The notes under the pieces: generated by a model | Seen by the model: only the letters and a program-made list of their open reading frames with translations | Database searches by the model: none | Told to the model about the DNA's origin: nothing | Made by a program: the position numbers and the translations under genes | In this document: positions 33,406 to 41,274 of the stretch, one piece after another | How positions within the stretch are numbered: the stretch's first letter is position 1 | How the letters are laid out: each line of letters starts with the position of its first letter | From: Actinomadura chibensis NBRC 106107 | GTDB lineage: Bacteria; Actinomycetota; Actinomycetes; Streptosporangiales; Streptosporangiaceae | Direction: 5' to 3' | DNA length: 64,000 bases | Assembly (NCBI RefSeq): GCF_001552135.1 | Contig: NZ_BCQP01000048.1 | Coordinates: 1 to 64,000, forward strand

Positions 33406-35139
33406 TCAGGGGCGGGGGATGTTGCGGAGGTTGCTCCGGGCCAGGTCCAGCATTTTGCCCACGCCGCCCGTCAGAACGGTTTTGCCCGCCGCCAGAGCGA
33501 ACCCCCGCACCTGCTGCGGGGTGATGTGCGGAGGGATCGAGAGGGCGTTCGGATCTGTCACAACGTCCAGCAGGTAAGGGCCGGGAGCCGCAAGGGCGCG
33601 CTCCATGACCGTGCGGACATCGGACGGGTTCTCCACCCGGGACGACTCGATCCCCATCGCCTGGGCGACCGCCGCGAAATCGACCGCCTCGTGGTCGGTC
33701 TCGTAGGAGGGGAAACCGTCCACCAGCATTTCCAGTTTCACCATGCCGAGCGACGCGTTGTTGAAGACGATGATCTTCACGGGGACGCGGTGCAGTTTCA
33801 CCGTGAGGAGTTCGCCGAGCAGCATGCCGAGGCCGCCGTCCCCGGAGACGGAGACGACCTGGCGGCCCGGCGCGCCGTACTGGGCGCCGATCGCGTGCGG
33901 GAGGGCGTTCGCCATGGATCCGTGGACGAACGAGCCCATCACGCGGCGGCGCCCGTTCGGCGTGATGTAGCGGGCGACCCACACGTTGCACATTCCGGTG
34001 TCGACGGTGAATATCGCGTCGTCGGCGGCGAGGTCGTCCAGGACGCTCGCGACGTATTCGGGGTGGATCGGGATGTGCTTCTCGATGTCTCGCGTGTATG
34101 CGGAGACGACGTTCTCCAGCGCGCGGGCGTGGCGGTGCAGCATGTCGTCCAGGTATGACTGGTCCTGTTTCTGCTGGACCTTGTCGAGCACCAGCCGCAG
34201 TGTTTCGCCGATGTCGCCGTGCACGGCGAGGTCGAGCGGCGTGCGGCGGCCCAGCCTCGACGGGTCGTCATCGATCTGAATGGTGTTCTTGCCCGGCAGG
34301 AACTGGTCGTAGGGGAAGTCCGTGCCGAGGAGCAGGACGAGGTCGGCCGCCTGCATTGCCTCGTAGCACGCGCCGTAGCCGAGCAGCCCGCTCATGCCGA
34401 CGTCGTACGGGTTGTCGTACTGGATCCATTCTTTGCCGCGCAGCGCGTGCCCCACCGGAGACAGGAGTTTGTGCGCGAGTTCCATCACCGCCGAATGCGC
34501 GCCCTGGACGCCCGAACCGCAGAACAGCATCACCTTGCGCGCCCGGTTCAGCGCCCCGGCAAGCTGCTCCACCTGGTCGGACGGCGGCCGCACGACGCCC
34601 TTCCGGACGAGGAAGTCATGCTCCCCGGTGGGCGCCACGGCGTCCTGGCTGGCCGTGTCGCCGGGCAGCGTCAGGACGGCGACTCCGCCGAGCCCCACCG
34701 CGTGCTGGATCGCGGTCCGCAGAATGCGCGGCATCTGCGCCGGGGTGCCGATGGCCTCGCAGTAATGGCTGCAATCGACGAAGAGGCGTTCGGGATGCGT
34801 CTCCTGGAAATAGCCGCTGCCGATCTGCGTGCTCGGGATCTGCGACGCCAGCGCCAGCACCGGCGCGCCCGACCGGTGCGCGTCGTAGAGGCCCTGCACC
34901 AGGTGCGTGTTCCCGGGGCCGCAGCTCCCGGCGCAGACGGCGAGCCGCCCCGTGGTCTGCGCCTCGGCCGCCGCCGCGAACGCGCCCGCCTCCTCGTTGC
35001 GGACGTGCACCCAGTCGATGCCGCCCGTCCGGCGGACGGCGTCCACGACCGGGTTGAGGCTATCGCCCACGACCCCGTAGACGCGCCGGACGCCCGCCTG
35101 CCGCAACACCTCGATGAACTGGTCGGCGACGGTCGCCAT
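33406..35139 (-). CDS. poxB: pyruvate dehydrogenase (quinone)/pyruvate oxidase
   Basis: A 577-residue thiamine-diphosphate enzyme of the PoxB type. The N-terminal TPP-activating Glu is in RNEEAGAFAAAAEAQ, and the C-terminal TPP motif is GDGGLGMLLGEL through VFNN. A central flavin-binding domain has PSRLGRRTPLD. It should oxidise pyruvate to acetate and CO2 at the membrane, passing electrons to menaquinone. GGGAGGG precedes the ATG at 35139. The gene is divergent from a MarR regulator, 120 bp away. The length matches E. coli PoxB (572). Confidence 0.9.
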   Translation of the reverse strand: MATVADQFIEVLRQAGVRRVYGVVGDSLNPVVDAVRRTGGIDWVHVRNEEAGAFAAAAEAQTTGRLAVCAGSCGPGNTHLVQGLYDAHRSGAPVLALASQIPSTQIGSGYFQETHPERLFVDCSHYCEAIGTPAQMPRILRTAIQHAVGLGGVAVLTLPGDTASQDAVAPTGEHDFLVRKGVVRPPSDQVEQLAGALNRARKVMLFCGSGVQGAHSAVMELAHKLLSPVGHALRGKEWIQYDNPYDVGMSGLLGYGACYEAMQAADLVLLLGTDFPYDQFLPGKNTIQIDDDPSRLGRRTPLDLAVHGDIGETLRLVLDKVQQKQDQSYLDDMLHRHARALENVVSAYTRDIEKHIPIHPEYVASVLDDLAADDAIFTVDTGMCNVWVARYITPNGRRRVMGSFVHGSMANALPHAIGAQYGAPGRQVVSVSGDGGLGMLLGELLTVKLHRVPVKIIVFNNASLGMVKLEMLVDGFPSYETDHEAVDFAAVAQAMGIESSRVENPSDVRTVMERALAAPGPYLLDVVTDPNALSIPPHITPQQVRGFALAAGKTVLTGGVGKMLDLARSNLRNIPRP

Positions 35140-35219
35140 CGTCCCTCCCGAACCCCCTCGGCTGCCCCGCACCGGGACGATGCCCGATGATCGACCGCTG
35201 ACACCCGCGTCCCGTCCGG

Positions 35220-35234
35220 GTTAAATAGTCAAAC
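35220..35234. promoter_or_regulatory. AT-rich candidate regulator site upstream of marR/poxB
   Basis: GTTAAATAGTCAAAC is an AT-rich imperfect palindrome in an otherwise GC-rich spacer, 26 bp upstream of the MarR start and in the poxB promoter area. TTAA and TCAA half-sites recall the hmgA-proximal site at 35866. A MarR operator is plausible, unproven. Confidence 0.35.
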
Positions 35235-35259
35235 CATGAATCACCCGAGGAGGCCCGCG

Positions 35260-35793
35260 ATGACCGCCCCAACGGACGACGAGCTCGACTTCTGGTCGTT
35301 CGTCGACCTGGCCGGACGCAGGCTCGCCGGGGAGTTCGGGTTCCCGCACCGGCTCGCGACCCGGCTGCTGCTGACCCTCAACCGGGCCTCGGCGATCGTG
35401 ACCTACGACCTGGAGTCCACGGTGCACCGGCCGCGCGGGCACTCGTGGTCGGCGTTCCGGCTGCTGTTCGTCACCTGGCTCGCCGGGCCGCTGGAGCCGG
35501 GCCGGGCCGCGACGCTCGCCGGGATGAGCCGCGCCGCCGTGTCCAACCTCGCGAAGACGCTGGTCGCGGACGAGATGCTGGCCCGCGCACCGGGCGGCCG
35601 CGACGGCCGCTCCGTCCTGCTGTCGCTGACCCCGCGCGGGGAGCGGGCGATGCTCGACATCTTCGCCGACCAGCACGAACGCGAGCGCCAGTGGGCGGAC
35701 GTCCTGACCGAGACCGAGCAGCGGATGCTCGTCATGCTGCTGGACAAGCTCATCGAGGGACGGCACGAGTTCGACGTCCGCGAACGGACCTGA
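35260..35793 (+). CDS. MarR-family transcriptional regulator
   Basis: A 177-residue regulator. It has N-terminal dimerisation helices, then a winged helix (LAGPLEPGRAATLAGMSRAAVSNLAKTLVADEMLAR) with a wing around PGGRDGRSVLLSLTPRGE. GAGGAGG lies 6 nt before ATG 35260, better than the upstream ATG at 35236. It directly precedes the homogentisate operon in the same direction, and homologs often repress aromatic catabolic genes, so control of hmgA is likely but inferred. It is divergent from poxB. Confidence 0.85.
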   Translation: MTAPTDDELDFWSFVDLAGRRLAGEFGFPHRLATRLLLTLNRASAIVTYDLESTVHRPRGHSWSAFRLLFVTWLAGPLEPGRAATLAGMSRAAVSNLAKTLVADEMLARAPGGRDGRSVLLSLTPRGERAMLDIFADQHERERQWADVLTETEQRMLVMLLDKLIEGRHEFDVRERT

Positions 35794-35865
35794 CCCGCCC
35801 GGACCGCCGGCTGGTTAGGGCCTTCCCTGGACGGAAGAACAGTCGTAGTGTCGGCACCAAAGTAG

Positions 35866-35877
35866 TTAATGTGTTAA
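35866..35877. promoter_or_regulatory. candidate MarR operator in front of hmgA
   Basis: TTAATGTGTTAA has 4-bp inverted TTAA arms in a GC-rich spacer, ending 20 bp before the hmgA ATG and just ahead of its GGAGG. A repressor here would block transcription. Confidence 0.4.
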
Positions 35878-35896
35878 TCATCGGAGGCGATGGACC

Positions 35897-37090
35897 ATGG
35901 CCCACTACCGCCGGGTCGGCCACGTGCCGCCGAAACGCCACACCCAGCACAGGGACGGCGAGGGGCGGCTCTACTTCGAGGAACTGATGGGCGAGGAGGG
36001 CTTCTCGTCCGATTCGTCGCTGCTCTACCACCGGGAGATCCCGTCCGCGATCGTCGACTCCCAGGCGTGGGACGTCCCGGACGCGACGACGACGCCCAAC
36101 CATCCGCTCCGCCCGCGCCACCTCAAGCTGCACGAGCTGTTCCCCAAGGAGACGTGGGACGAGACGGACGTCGTCACCGGCCGCCGGGTCATCCTCGCCA
36201 ACAACGACGTCCGCATCTCGTACGTGGTGTCCGCCCAGGAGTCGCCGCTCTACCGCAACGCGACCGGCGACGAGATCGTGTACATCGAGTCGGGCACGGC
36301 CACGGTCGAAACCGTCTTCGGGACGCTCGAAGCGAAGCAGGGCGACTACGTCGTCATCCCGACGTCCACCACGCACCGCTGGCTGCCGACCGGCGACGAG
36401 CCGCTGCGCGCCTACGCGATCGAGGCGACCGGGCATATCGCCCCGCCCAAGCGCTACCTGTCCCGCTACGGGCAGTTCCTGGAAAACGCCCCCTACTGTG
36501 AGCGCGACCTCCACGGACCGGACGAGCCGCTCCAGTCAGAGGAAACCGATGTCGACGTCCTGGTGAAGCACCGTGGTTCACGCGGCATCACCGGCACCCG
36601 GATGACCTACGCGCGGCACCCGTTCGACGTGGTCGGCTGGGACGGCTGCCTGTACCCGTTCACGTTCAGCGTCCACGACTTCGAGCCCATCACCGGGCGC
36701 GTGCACCAGCCGCCGCCCGTCCACCAGGTGTTCGAGGGGCACAACTTCGTGGTGTGCAACTTCGTCCCGCGCAAGGTGGACTACCACCCGCTGTCCATCC
36801 CGGTGCCCTACTACCACTCCAACGTCGACTCCGACGAGATCATGTTCTACTGCGGCGGCGACTACGAGGCGCGCAAGGGCTCCGGCATCGGCCAGGGGTC
36901 CGTTTCCGTCCATCCCGGCGGGCTCGCGCACGGGCCGCAGCCCGGCGCGTACGAGCGCAGCATCGGCGCCGAGTTCTTCGACGAGCTGGCCGTCATGGTC
37001 GACACGTTCCACCCCCTCGAACTGGGTGAGGGCGGGCTCGCCTCCGAGGACGAGGCGTACGCCTGGACGTGGGCGAGGCGGCAGAAGTGA
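35897..37090 (+). CDS. hmgA: homogentisate 1,2-dioxygenase
   Basis: A 397-residue non-haem iron enzyme that opens the homogentisate ring to maleylacetoacetate in tyrosine and phenylalanine catabolism. The cupin features are clear: an N-terminal MAHYRRVGHVPPKRHTQH, the iron-site region PVHQVFEGHNFVVCNF with YYHSNVDSDEIMFYCGG, and HPGGLAHGPQPGAYE near the end. The ATG at 35897 follows GGAGG (35883-35887). Its stop overlaps the next gene by 4 bp (GTGA), so the catabolic genes are coupled. 4-hydroxyphenylpyruvate dioxygenase is not in this window. Confidence 0.95.
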   Translation: MAHYRRVGHVPPKRHTQHRDGEGRLYFEELMGEEGFSSDSSLLYHREIPSAIVDSQAWDVPDATTTPNHPLRPRHLKLHELFPKETWDETDVVTGRRVILANNDVRISYVVSAQESPLYRNATGDEIVYIESGTATVETVFGTLEAKQGDYVVIPTSTTHRWLPTGDEPLRAYAIEATGHIAPPKRYLSRYGQFLENAPYCERDLHGPDEPLQSEETDVDVLVKHRGSRGITGTRMTYARHPFDVVGWDGCLYPFTFSVHDFEPITGRVHQPPPVHQVFEGHNFVVCNFVPRKVDYHPLSIPVPYYHSNVDSDEIMFYCGGDYEARKGSGIGQGSVSVHPGGLAHGPQPGAYERSIGAEFFDELAVMVDTFHPLELGEGGLASEDEAYAWTWARRQK

Positions 37091-37923
37091 ACGTTCCCGC
37101 ATTCGCTCTCGCCCTGTGCGACGACGCGGCCGTGTTCCCGCCCGGTCTCGCGCCGCTGGCGGACGCCGTCCCGGCCCACCGCGCGCACCGCGCCGCCCCC
37201 TACGCCGGGATCGTCGGGCCGCTCGTCCTCCCGGCCACCGCGCTCGACGACCTGTACCCGCTGCTGCACGGCGACCCGCTGGAGGTGTCGATCACCGCGC
37301 CGGGCGGCCCGTGCGAGGCGGCGAAGGCCCTCGCCACCGCCGCCGAACTGCCGCTGGACGTGCGCGGCCTGGAGGTCGCCGTCCCCGCCGGGATGGGCGC
37401 GGACGAGTTCTTCCGCCTGCTCGGCGACGTCGACGCGCCGCTGTTCGTCGAGGTGCCGCGGGACGACCGCCGCCCCTCGATCATCGCCGCCGTCGCCGCG
37501 CTCGGGCACCGCGCGAAGTTCCGCACCGGCGGCGTGAAGGCCCACCTGTACCCCGGCCCGGACGAGCTGGCCGCCGCGATCAAGGCGGCGGTGGACGCGG
37601 GCGTCCCGTTCAAGGCGACGGCCGGGCTGCACCACCCCGTCCGCAACACCGACCCGGAGACCGGCTTCCACCAGCACGGATTCCTCAACCTGCTGCTCGC
37701 GACCGACGCGGCGATCATCGGCCGGCCGAGCGGCGACCTCGCCGCGATCCTCGCCGACCGCGACGCGCGGGCCGTGGCGGACCGCGTCGCCGCGCTCGGC
37801 GACGACCGGACGGCCGCCGTCCGCGCCCGCTTCCTGTCGTTCGGCACGTGCAGCATCACCGACCCCCTGACCGAACTCGCGGACCTCGGGCTCATCGCGT
37901 CCGCGCTCCAGGAGACCGCCTGA
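37087..37923 (+). CDS. unrecognised alpha/beta (TIM-barrel-like) protein in the tyrosine operon
   Basis: A 278-residue soluble protein with no family I can name. Alternating strands and helices, with KFRTGGVKAHLYP, FKATAGLHHPVRN and AAIIGRPSGD, resemble an aldolase-type barrel holding a Lys (FRTGGVK) in a strand end. It starts at GTG 37087, overlapping hmgA by 4 bp, and its stop overlaps fahA (TGATG). This double coupling argues that it works on the same pathway. The window has no maiA-type maleylacetoacetate isomerase, so an isomerase role is worth testing but is inference. Confidence 0.6.
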   Translation: MNVPAFALALCDDAAVFPPGLAPLADAVPAHRAHRAAPYAGIVGPLVLPATALDDLYPLLHGDPLEVSITAPGGPCEAAKALATAAELPLDVRGLEVAVPAGMGADEFFRLLGDVDAPLFVEVPRDDRRPSIIAAVAALGHRAKFRTGGVKAHLYPGPDELAAAIKAAVDAGVPFKATAGLHHPVRNTDPETGFHQHGFLNLLLATDAAIIGRPSGDLAAILADRDARAVADRVAALGDDRTAAVRARFLSFGTCSITDPLTELADLGLIASALQETA

Positions 37924-39092
37924 TGACCCGAATCGCGATCCCGGAGGACTCCCTCTTCGGACTCGCCAACCTGCCCTACGGCGTGTTCTCCGCGCCGGGC
38001 GCCGCCGCCCCGCGCGTCGGCGTCCGCGTGGGGGGCTCCGTCGTCGACCTCACCGTCCTGGACGACGTGTTCGCCGCGCCGTCCCTGAACCCCTTCATGG
38101 AACAGGGGCACACCCGGTGGGTGGAGGTGCGCGAACAGGTACTCGACCTCGTCTCGGACGACGTGCCCGACGCGGCCGTCCACCCGGTGGACGCGGTGGC
38201 CCTGCACATGCCGTTCGAGGTCGCCGACTACGTCGACTTCTACGCGTCCGAGCACCACGCGTCGAACCTCGGGCGGCTGTTCCGTCCCGACTCCGAACCG
38301 CTGATGCCGAACTGGAAGCACCTCCCGGTCGGCTACCACGGGCGGGCCGGGACGGTCGTCCCGTCCGGGACGGACATCGTCCGGCCGAGCGGGCAGCGCA
38401 AGGCGCCGTCCGACGCCGCGCCCACGTTCGGGCCCAGCCGCCGCCTCGACATCGAGGCGGAGGTCGGGTTCGTCGTCGGCACCGGCTCGTCGTTCGGGTC
38501 GCCGGTCAGCGCGGACGACTTCGACGAGCGCGTCTTCGGCGTCGTGCTCGTCAACGACTGGTCGGCCCGTGACATCCAGGCGTGGGAGTACGTGCCGCTG
38601 GGGCCGTTCCTAGGGAAGAGCTTCGCGACGTCCGTGTCCCCTTGGGTCGTTCCCCTGCTCGCCTTGGAAGCGGCCCGTGTCGCGACCCCGCCGCAGGACC
38701 CGGAGCCGCTTCCGTACCTGCGCGAGAAGAACCCGTGGGGGCTCGACCTGGAACTGACCGTCTCCTGGAACGGGCAGGTCGTCTCCCGTCCGCCCTACCG
38801 GGAGATGTACTGGTCGCCCGCGCAGATGCTGGCGCACATGACGGTGAACGGCGCCGTGTCCAGGACCGGCGACCTGTTCGCGTCCGGGACGGTCTCCGGC
38901 CCCGCCAAGGACCAGCGCGGCGCGTTCATCGAACTCACCTGGGGCGGCAAGGAGCCCGTCGAGGTCAACGGGGAGCCGCGCACGTTCCTGGAGGACGGCG
39001 ACGAGGTCGCCATCAGCGCCACGGCGCCCGGGCCGTCCGGTTCGCGCATCGGGTTCGGCGAGGTCAGGGGCCGCATCCTCCCGGCCCGCTAG
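37923..39092 (+). CDS. fahA: fumarylacetoacetase
   Basis: A 389-residue hydrolase that splits fumarylacetoacetate into fumarate and acetoacetate, the last step of homogentisate catabolism. It has the bacterial FAH layout: an N-terminal SH3-like domain, then the catalytic region with FYASEHHASNLGRLFRP, PVGYHGRAG, VLVNDWSARDIQAWEYVPLGP and FLGKSFATS. Acidic metal ligands lie in DIEAEVGFV. The ATG at 37923 overlaps the upstream stop by one base. It is the last gene of the operon. A short repeat cluster overlaps its 3' end. Confidence 0.94.
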   Translation: MTRIAIPEDSLFGLANLPYGVFSAPGAAAPRVGVRVGGSVVDLTVLDDVFAAPSLNPFMEQGHTRWVEVREQVLDLVSDDVPDAAVHPVDAVALHMPFEVADYVDFYASEHHASNLGRLFRPDSEPLMPNWKHLPVGYHGRAGTVVPSGTDIVRPSGQRKAPSDAAPTFGPSRRLDIEAEVGFVVGTGSSFGSPVSADDFDERVFGVVLVNDWSARDIQAWEYVPLGPFLGKSFATSVSPWVVPLLALEAARVATPPQDPEPLPYLREKNPWGLDLELTVSWNGQVVSRPPYREMYWSPAQMLAHMTVNGAVSRTGDLFASGTVSGPAKDQRGAFIELTWGGKEPVEVNGEPRTFLEDGDEVAISATAPGPSGSRIGFGEVRGRILPAR

Positions 39093-39149
39093 TCCCGGCC
39101 CGCTAGCCCCGGCCCGCTAGGCGTCGGCGCGCTAGGCGTCGGCGCGCTC
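39080..39149. repeat. 14-15 bp tandem repeats over the fahA 3' end
   Basis: Three copies of CCCGGCCCGCTAG (39080-39092, 39094-39106 and 39108-39120) and two copies of GCGTCGGCGCGCTAG-type units (39121-39135 and 39136-39149, the second ending CTCAG) abut. CTAG provides a stop on either strand. The stop of fahA and the stop of the convergent SRPBCC gene both lie in the array. Confidence 0.7.
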
Positions 39150-39605
39150 AGCGCAGCGGCGGAGGTTGTCCAGGTGGTGGAGCCAGCCGCCGCGGTGCGC
39201 GGCGGCCAGGGCGGCGCCGTCCGGCAGCGCCTCCCAGCCGGTGTGCCGGAGCCGGACGGTCGTGGCCCCGCCATCGCCTGGCCCACCATCGTCAGGCCCG
39301 CCGTCGCCCGGGTCGAGGGTGACCTCCACCCGGGTGGCGGCGGGCCAGCCGTCGTCGGCCCAGCTCAGGACGAGCAGCCGCGCGTCCGCCAACTCGACCA
39401 CCTCCCCGCTGGTGATCTGCTCCGTGCCGTCGTCGCCGGTCCAACGCTCCTCGAACCGGCCGCCCGGCGTCGCGTCGAGGTCGAGGTACTCCCACCAGCC
39501 GGCGCGGGCGTCGGCGTCCACGATCGTCCGCCAGACCTGCCGCGCGGGCGCGCGGATCACGATCGATTCGTCCACGACGAGGTCTTCTCCAAAGCGCTCC
39601 GTCAC
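39132..39605 (-). CDS. SRPBCC/AHSA1-type protein
   Basis: A 157-residue START/SRPBCC-fold protein: VVDESIVIRAPARQVWRTIVDADARAGWW, then LDLDATPGGRFEERW and a C-terminal helix AAAHRGGWLHHLDNLRRC. Such proteins bind small hydrophobic ligands or act as Hsp90 activator-like factors. The GTG at 39605 is chosen over an upstream ATG at 39650 because it matches family starts, though its ribosome-binding site is weak. A DGGPDDGGPGDGG insert (~105-120) is unusual and low-complexity. It converges with fahA. Confidence 0.75.
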   Translation of the reverse strand: MTERFGEDLVVDESIVIRAPARQVWRTIVDADARAGWWEYLDLDATPGGRFEERWTGDDGTEQITSGEVVELADARLLVLSWADDGWPAATRVEVTLDPGDGGPDDGGPGDGGATTVRLRHTGWEALPDGAALAAAHRGGWLHHLDNLRRCAERADA

Positions 39606-39793
39606 GGCGCAAAGGCTACCGGGTGCACACCTGTTCAGATGCCATAACACCTATATGTAAATTAAGTTAGTCAGCCTAGTTATTCCATCGTGCCGCGTTT
39701 CCTGCGGAAGTCTCAAAGGATCATCGGGCGGTCCTATAGTCGCGCTTGGCTAGCGCTCGCCACCGGCATCCCATCTCACGAACGGGGAGGGGC

Positions 39794-40414
39794 ATGAACG
39801 CGGCGGAGTTGATCCTGGAGATCCGTGAGCTCAAGCGGGAGGCGTGTCCCCCGCACCGTTCCATCGAGCGGCTGGACGGAATGCTGACCGAATTCGTCCG
39901 GTCCGGGGCAGAGGGGCCGCGCCCCGATTTCACGCGGGCGACGCGCGGCCTCTACACCCGGCTCCTGCTCAACTCCATGAAGGACGACTTCCAGGTCGTG
40001 CTCGTGCTGTGGGGGCCGGGCAGCCGCAGCCCCATCCACGACCACAGCGGGACGGTCGGCATGGTGGCGGCCTATACCGGAGTCACCCGGGAGACCAAGT
40101 ACACGGAGGGCGCGACCGGGCCCGGCGGGTGCGTCCAGCTGGAACGCGGGGGCACGACCGTGCTGCGCGGCGGCGCGACCACGCCGATCCTGCCGAGCGA
40201 CGGCATGCGGCTGCACGACATGGCCAACGAGACCGCCGGATGGTCGGCGACCGTCCACGTCTACCTGACGCCGATCCTGGACTTCCACATCTACGAGCCG
40301 TCGACGAGCGGCTACTTCCGCCGGGAGCCCCGCGAGCTCTGGTTCGACGCCGAGAACGCCTGGCGCGGCCTCACCGGGCCGTCCCCGACGGCCTCCGGCC
40401 GCGCGGCGCGATGA
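39794..40414 (+). CDS. cysteine-dioxygenase-family cupin
   Basis: A 206-residue cupin of the CDO family, which oxidises a thiol amino acid to a sulfinic acid using non-haem iron. Iron ligands are suggested by SPIHDHSGTVGMVAAY (H82, H84) and VHVYL (H155); a thiol-binding Arg is at PGSRSPIH. Length matches bacterial CDO (about 190-200). ATG 39794 follows GGGGAGGG. The stop overlaps the AraC regulator by 4 bp and opens the five-gene run ending at 45126. Whether it uses cysteine, mercaptopropionate or another thiol cannot be read. Confidence 0.85.
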   Translation: MNAAELILEIRELKREACPPHRSIERLDGMLTEFVRSGAEGPRPDFTRATRGLYTRLLLNSMKDDFQVVLVLWGPGSRSPIHDHSGTVGMVAAYTGVTRETKYTEGATGPGGCVQLERGGTTVLRGGATTPILPSDGMRLHDMANETAGWSATVHVYLTPILDFHIYEPSTSGYFRREPRELWFDAENAWRGLTGPSPTASGRAAR

Positions 40415-41274
40415 CGACCGGCGCGACGACCGGCGCGGCGACCGGCCTGATGGCGGGCACCGGCACGGCAGCGTGCGCGCTGGACGACGCGACGCCGGTG
40501 CGCGCCGCGCAGCGGGACGGCGTCGGCCGGGTCATCGAGTTCCTGCGCCGGAACCCGGCCGTCCCGATCTCCACCGGGGAGATGGCGCGGATGGCGAACT
40601 TCAGCGCGTGCTACTTCCACCAGGTCTTCAGGTCCGTCACCGGGGTCTCGCCCGGCTCCTTCCACGCGGCGCTGCGGATGGAGTCGGCGAAGCGCCTCCT
40701 GCTGGACGAGGGCCGCCGCGTCACCGACGTCTGCTTCGAGGTGGGGTACAGCAGCCCCGGCACCTTCAGCTCGCGCTTCCGGGAGATGGTCGGGGTGTCG
40801 CCCCGCGAGTTCCGCAGGCTCGCCGGTCTCCGCGCGCCCGTGCCCGCGCCCCCGGTAGCGGCGACCCCTGTACCGGCGACCCCCGTGCGGCCGCATCCGA
40901 CGTCGCGGTACCGGCGGCTGCACCTGCCCGTGGTGATCGGCTTCTACGACCGTCCCGTCCCGCAGGGCAGGCCGCGGGCGTGCGCGCTGGCCTACCGGTC
41001 GCCCGTCGAGGAGGTCCCGCGGCTGCGCGACGGCCTGTACTACGTCTTCGGAGCGTCGTTCGCGTGGTCGGACGACGACGCCCGGTCCTACCTGCTCCTC
41101 GAATCGCACCGCGACGACCTTCTCGTCGGCTCCCCGGGGACGCCGCTGACCGTCCGGGACGGGCGCGTGCGGCAGCCCGTCCGGCTCCGGCTGCGCCCGC
41201 CGCGCGCCACCGACCCGCCCCTGCTGAGCGTCTTCTCGCACCCCGTCCACCACTTCGAGGGAAGAGGACCATGA
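40411..41274 (+). CDS. AraC-family regulator with N-terminal HTH and C-terminal sensor-like domain
   Basis: A 287-residue regulator with an unusual order. The two-helix-turn-helix AraC domain is at residues ~35-135 (FSACYFHQVFRSVTGVSPGSF, RVTDVCFEVGYSSPGTFSSRF), not at the C-terminus. A ~130-residue C-terminal domain follows a Pro-rich linker (RYRRLHLPVVIGFYDRPVPQ, VPRLRDGLYYVFGASFAW) and may bind the ligand. The N-terminal 25 residues are a Thr/Gly/Ala tract encoded by a short direct repeat. ATG 40411 overlaps the dioxygenase stop and its own stop overlaps the propeller gene by 4 bp. Confidence 0.82.
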   Translation: MTTGATTGAATGLMAGTGTAACALDDATPVRAAQRDGVGRVIEFLRRNPAVPISTGEMARMANFSACYFHQVFRSVTGVSPGSFHAALRMESAKRLLLDEGRRVTDVCFEVGYSSPGTFSSRFREMVGVSPREFRRLAGLRAPVPAPPVAATPVPATPVRPHPTSRYRRLHLPVVIGFYDRPVPQGRPRACALAYRSPVEEVPRLRDGLYYVFGASFAWSDDDARSYLLLESHRDDLLVGSPGTPLTVRDGRVRQPVRLRLRPPRATDPPLLSVFSHPVHHFEGRGP

